Positions 59,740 to 64,000 of a stretch of DNA of 64,000 bases are shown here, in pieces. The first letter of the stretch is position 1. Each line of letters starts with the position of its first letter. Origin of the DNA: Typhlomys cinereus (Eukaryota > Chordata > Mammalia > Rodentia > Platacanthomyidae); contig JALPQD010000639.1 in assembly GCA_023101885.1 (NCBI GenBank), forward strand, positions 1 to 64,000, written 5' to 3'. A program made the position numbers and the translations under genes. The notes beneath the pieces are model-generated. The model had not been told where the DNA came from. It searched no databases and was given only the letters and a program-made list of their open reading frames with translations.

Positions 59740-60684
59740 TATTTTAAAGAAGAAAATGAAAAACCCTGAGTTAATATTCCATGCAGAAGGTTTTTTTCTG
59801 TGTGTCTATGGCAAAGTGCAACAAAGCTAGAGGCTAGATTGCTGCAATTTAGATGCGGTCCTAATGCAAACATGGTCTTTTGCCATCAGAGACATTTGGC
59901 AGCCCTAACTGAGCCACATGTGCTCATTCTTTGCGTGTGCAGAAGCAAACAGATGTGCAGACACTGCAAAGCTCAGAGGAGCCTGTGTTGGAGACAACTT
60001 TGTCCCAAACTTGACATTCAAATTCTTTGGAGAAATACTGACTCACTGATGTTATATACAGTTCTAACAACAGCTCAAGGGATTTCAGTAATTTTCCTAA
60101 ACATATGGATAGTTATTAAGAAATAGGCTGTAATCCAAATGTATTTCCTTTGACTTAAAATGCATGCAGATTTTCCTGAGTTCAGCATTATTATAGAATA
60201 CTTAACTTGGACTGAAGATCTCATGTGTATCATGCTTTTCCCCCTCTGAAAATCCAGCATAAAAGTAGCTCTGTGAACTGCTGTGAAGAGCAGTGTGTCA
60301 TCCACATGACAGTCTAGGAATGATTGTGCTTAGTTTGTGTTCAGGAAATGTTGGTGAGTTACACATAGAGCAGAGTAGTCAACAGAATCTATAGCTTGTG
60401 AATGCGTTTTCCTTACTGTCAATAGATTTGGCATATTTCTTTTTATCTTGCTGCATATAATCTAAAATTTAAAAAAATTTTCAAACACAACTAATTTAAA
60501 ATCATATAACTAGATTTTCATCTCATTGTTCCCCATTCCATTTTTATTTTGTCTCATAATTAAATATTAAAAGCATGGTTTTTCTTGTTTTGAATTAATT
60601 GTAGAGTCACTTCTCTGTGAATCGTGCAACTTCATTATGTTTACTACCCCGTATTTGTATGATATCTGTCACAGTTACTTTGCA
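59740..60684. other. Unassigned stretch
   Basis: No gene. A 108-codon frame (59800-60126) has no domain that I recognise. Confidence 0.4.
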
Positions 60685-61095
60685 TGTTGCTAATAAATTC
60701 AAAACAAAATGGCTTATAGGAGGAAGGGATTTTATTCTGGTTTACCATTCTTCATCACAGTTCCTTGCCCAGTTTGATGGGATTCCTCATTTCAACACCA
60801 GGAGCCCAGAGAACTGGCCACACAGCAGTAACAAGACTTAGAAGAGAGGGGCACTCTTTACTTTTTTTTTTTTTAACAATCTTCACTTTCTAAACCAAAA
60901 TGCTTGGCCAAGTATACCAAAGAATGCCAACTTCTTTAACCCAACTCTCTCCATCTTATTCACCTGCCAAGAGACTAGTCCCATCTACCTTCCCCATTAA
61001 TTAGACAATCTCCTACAGGGTTGCTCTAACCTCAACTATTAATTCTTCACAAGTGTGCCAATTGTTAAGTTCACAATTGTATCTAATGATGAAAA
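60685..61095 (-). mobile_element. Rodent medium-reiteration repeat, antisense
   Basis: GCTTATAGGAGGAAGGGATT, TTATTCTGGTTTACCATTC, CATCACAGTTCCTTGCC, then the distal ACAATCTCCTACAGGGTTGC and GCCAATTGTTAAGTTCACAA. Same family type as 26020 and 32460. Confidence 0.55.
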
Positions 61096-61284
61096 TATCA
61101 TAGTACTCTGTCATTTTAGTGCTTTATCCAGAAAATTCCAAATTACAGTGTTTAAAACTAAAAAACGAAACAAAAACAGGACAAGAAAAAAAAGATTAAA
61201 GGGATAAGCATCTGTGAATCAGAAGGGATGGTTTTACCCCCCCCACACACACACACTTCCCTCCCCCCACACTCCATCCCTCAG

Positions 61285-61405
61285 ATGGTATGTGACCTTG
61301 GTCAAATCCCTTGTGGGTTTGAGATTCAGTTTTCTCATCTATAAAATTAAGATCACAGTATCTGTTCGGCTTCTTTTCAAGGGTCTTGTAAAATAAGATT
61401 TACAA
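61285..61405 (+). mobile_element. MIR SINE relic
   Basis: TATGTGACCTTGGTCAAATC, CAGTTTTCTCATCTATAAAA and TTAAGATCACAGTATCTG match the MIR 3' half. A C/CA-rich tract precedes it (61239-61275). Confidence 0.8.
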
Positions 61406-62359
61406 GTGAAAACCCCCTGTAAATTCTGTCCTCAGAGAGCAAGAAAGGCTGATTGTTCAATCCTTAGTAATCTAGATAAGGAACACAGTGCAAGTCATGT
61501 CCACCCAAGCCCCGTCAGAACTAGCGATGCCAAAACACATCAGTTTTGTGAAGATTTATGTGACTGACAGAGTCACTGGGATACAACCTGGGGGTTGTGA
61601 GAGAGAGAGGCAGTAGCAACAGCAGACAGAATCAGACACAGTCCACAAGTGATATTGGAAGTGTGTGTCCTGAGGCCTCTCTCGCGGCCTGGAAAAACCT
61701 AGGACAGAAGGGGTTCTGTTGTGCCCAGAGCCCTTTCAAAAGAAAGAAAAGACTGTGTGACATGGTTAAGGTGCATGTGTAATCTTGTCAAAAGTTATGT
61801 GACCTTGATGTTTAGGCCATGGGACTTAACTGTGCATGCATACCCTTATCACAGAACGTAGAATCATCTTATACAGGAGACAGAAGACCTACAAGGTAAA
61901 GGGAGAACACCACGTAAAGAAAGGGTGCTCACAGGAGGTATGTAAGACACAGCCCCACTTTTGCTCCTGGCTCAACTTTTCATCCTCTGAGCCTTGTGTG
62001 CACGTAGCTGCTTCGGGAAGAAAGGCCCTGGCGGTCCCCTCTTCCTTGGAACTTCCCTCTACAGTCCTTAGTCACACACTCTGGGTCAGAAGAACGCAAA
62101 GTCTGAGGCAGGCGGGATGGGCCTGGCCGCCCTGTGGACACAGTGCTCACCAGAGCTGGCCAGACAACAACCGTGCAGCCTGGATGCCAGGGAATGACGT
62201 GCGCCGAGCGCATGGCAGACACGGGAAGGCCACGGAAGGATTTCTGAGCATGACAATGATATGCTAAGAACTGCGAACTCTCTTCAGAGGAACCCACTTC
62301 CAATCCAAATTGGCCTTAGCAGCCAGTGTTTTCTTAGGCAACACTTATGAGACACACGC
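61406..62359. other. Unassigned stretch, GC-richer at 61980-62240
   Basis: No gene identified. A 143-codon frame at 61836-62267 and an antisense 107-codon frame overlap in the GC-rich part, as expected from fewer AT-rich stops. No domain is recognised. Confidence 0.4.
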
Positions 62360-62480
62360 ATGGCGCAGTGGAAAAAGTGTGAGCCCAGAGTGTGGGGAGG
62401 AGCTGGGGAGCCCGGGTCGGCTCTGGGCCCCGCTCTGGGCCAGCGTGGCAGGCGAAACCTTCCTTCAGACCTGGCTCCTG
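62360..62480 (+). mobile_element. MIR-like SINE head
   Basis: GGCGCAGTGGAAAAAGTGTG followed by AGCCCAGAGTGTGGGG and GGGTCGGCTCTGGGCC resembles the tRNA-like head and B-box area of MIR. Assignment is moderate at best. Confidence 0.4.
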
Positions 62481-62969
62481 CCCAGGCTTCTGGAAACGTT
62501 TCAGCCCATTTTTGCTTCTCTGAATTCCTACCAGTGCTCCTTCAGGTTAAGAGCCCCAAAATAGATGAAAATGCATTTTCAACCCAAAATCATCAAAGGG
62601 ATTTGAAACTGTCTTGTCTGCTCGTAATTCTTGTTTTCCACTCTTTTATTGCTCACTCCCATTTCGTTGGTCAAGTCGCCTTTCCGATTTGAGTATGTCA
62701 CTTCGGCACAATTAGAAGCACATGATTACATTTAAGTAACCATTTCCTGTCTATGTTCATCATTAAAATGACCTTGGCTGCTAGCAAAGTCCAATTCATA
62801 TTTCATGTTCTGTAACACCAGACAGGTTTTTACTGCTTAAAATACTATCAGTTCAAATTTTTATGTAGAAGTTTGAAAATCATTATCTTCTGAAGTTTAT
62901 GTCAGTTAGCAGTTTTGGCCATTTCTTGGCCAAAATAATTTGATTCTAAAGTGATAAATAGATCCAATA

Positions 62970-62992
62970 TTATTATTATTATTATTATTACT
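62970..62992. repeat. (ATT)n microsatellite
   Basis: About seven ATT units. Confidence 0.9.
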
Positions 62993-63018
62993 TATAGTAC
63001 CTGATTGACAGAAAGATC

Positions 63019-63205
63019 TTTACTTTGTCTTTCCCTCCCCTCTCCTCCCTTCCCCTCTCCTTCCCTCCCCTCTTGTCCTCTCAACTCTTCTCCCTTCCCT
63101 TTCCATCCCCTCCCTTCCTCTTTTGTCCCCTCCTTTCCCCTTACCTCTTACTTTCTCTTTACTTTTCTTCCTCTCCCTTCACTCCCCTTCCCTCCCTCAC
63201 TTCTT
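63019..63205. repeat. Long polypyrimidine (CT-rich) tract
   Basis: About 190 bp almost free of purines on the plus strand, with CCCTCCCCT-type units. The complementary strand is G-rich purine. It could form triplex or G-quadruplex structures. It yields artefactual Pro/Ser/Leu frames. Confidence 0.9.
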
Positions 63206-63464
63206 TTTAAATCAGGGCTAATAAAAAAGCATTCTGCCATCTGCCTTAAGTTTTTTAAAACTGGGAAGGGAGATGAACTGAAATTTTCATGTGTGACTTG
63301 CTTTTTATCTCACCTTACAGTACCTTCTAGAAAGCATCAGGAACTTGTCCCCTGCATACATGCAGAATTGGGAGCAAATTGATAAAACCACATTTAATGC
63401 TACCTAACTACTATACAGGTGACAAAGTACATTCTAAAGAAAATTATCAACAAGATATTTGTAA

Positions 63465-63835
63465 AGGTTAATCTATGTTTTCAACTTGACTGGATCCAGA
63501 ATTACCCATGACACAGACCTGTAAGTGTGCTTGCTAGGATGTTTCCGGAGAAGTTTACCTGAGGAGGGAAACCCATCCTGATAGGCAGCATCATTCCATG
63601 AGCTGTGGTCCTGGAGTGAGTAAAAAGGGAAAAAGGAGAAAGTTAGAAGAATGTAGACATTCTCTCCTCTGCTTTCTCACCTACTGCTATGGAGAGGACT
63701 TGGTCCCCAATCCCCACTGTGGTCTTTCTCACCATGGTGAACTATGTTTCCTGAACAGTGAGCAAAATAATCCCTTTCTTCCCTAAATTGCTTCCAGCCA
63801 GGCATTTAGTCACAATAACAATAATAATAACAATA
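63465..63835 (+). mobile_element. Rodent medium-reiteration repeat, sense orientation
   Basis: TTTTCAACTTGACTGGATCC, AGAATTACCCATGACACAG, CATCATTCCATGAGCTGTGG, GAGTGAGTAAAAAGGG and GAGCAAAATAATCCCTTTCT follow a widespread rodent repeat. It is the only copy in the window in this orientation. I do not assign the name with confidence. Confidence 0.6.
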
Positions 63836-64000
63836 CCTAATCCAGTTTTGTATTAAAGTGCACAATAGGGATAAAAAGATTTTATATGTCTATGGGAAAG
63901 TAAAAAATTGTAATTGAAAAGCTTCTATTTCTTTCTTTTTCACACATTGTGTGGTGTAAATTGAGGAAAATTGTCTCAACTCCAAGATGAATTTTTTTCT

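Noticed and set aside
61836..62303. GC-rich overlapping frames and a possible CpG island
   Set aside because: The stretch is short, CpG density is modest, frames overlap on both strands, and no promoter motif or conserved domain is visible.
63005..63382. 125-codon Pro/Ser/Leu-rich frame
   Set aside because: It is produced by a polypyrimidine tract. There is no splice context or domain.

Overview
This window looks like mammalian nuclear DNA from a rodent, and it contains no intact protein-coding gene that I can support. The rodent call rests on the repeats: L1 retrotransposons with a short tandem-monomer 5' UTR, ID, B1 and ID-B1 (B4-type) SINEs, older MIR and L2 relics, and many (CA)n, (GA)n and (CTTT)n microsatellites. 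B4-type dimers point to the mouse-related clade of rodents. The abundant CpG-rich tRNA-derived SINE near 53-54 kb and 59 kb is not mouse B2 as I know it, so I would not call this mouse or rat. The species is not determined.

Layout. 1-3885: a young L1 on the minus strand, cut by the window edge. 3940-4545: an antisense MaLR-like LTR relic carrying a TG-rich microsatellite. 4546-9038: mostly unassigned sequence. 9039-15392: a complete, full-length minus-strand L1 (9057-15374) bounded by a perfect 18-bp target-site duplication. Both its ORFs are broken. 15393-42000: long non-coding sequence with scattered microsatellites, antisense L1 3' ends, ID/B1/B4 SINEs, several copies of a roughly 350-bp rodent repeat, MIR/L2 relics and one very old L1 (35.84-36.40 kb). 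43.5-44.3 kb: two stretches with good splice-site structure that could be an internal and a terminal exon on the plus strand; this is the only place where I suspect host exons. 44.5-44.8 kb: a recent 118-bp tandem duplication. 47.3-47.9 kb: an inverted repeat with arms of about 130 bp. 51-54.7 kb: diverged local duplications and nested SINE-in-SINE and SINE-in-L1 insertions. 55.8 kb: an L1 3' UTR fragment. 58.8-59.7 kb: a SINE cluster. 60.7-63.8 kb: more rodent repeats, MIRs and a polypyrimidine tract.

All recognisable L1 pieces, young and ancient, lie on the minus strand, as do six of the seven LTR-like or rodent medium-repeat copies. Such antisense bias is typical of introns of a gene transcribed left to right. 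With the plus-strand exon candidates it suggests that the window could be a large intron, or the 3' part, of a plus-strand transcription unit. That is inference. The most notable observations are: a shared in-frame amber codon in ORF1 of two independently inserted L1 copies; the inverted repeat at 47.3-47.9 kb; the exon candidates at 43.5-44.3 kb; the CpG-rich SINE family; and the same-orientation L1 pair, which could recombine to remove about 11.3 kb.
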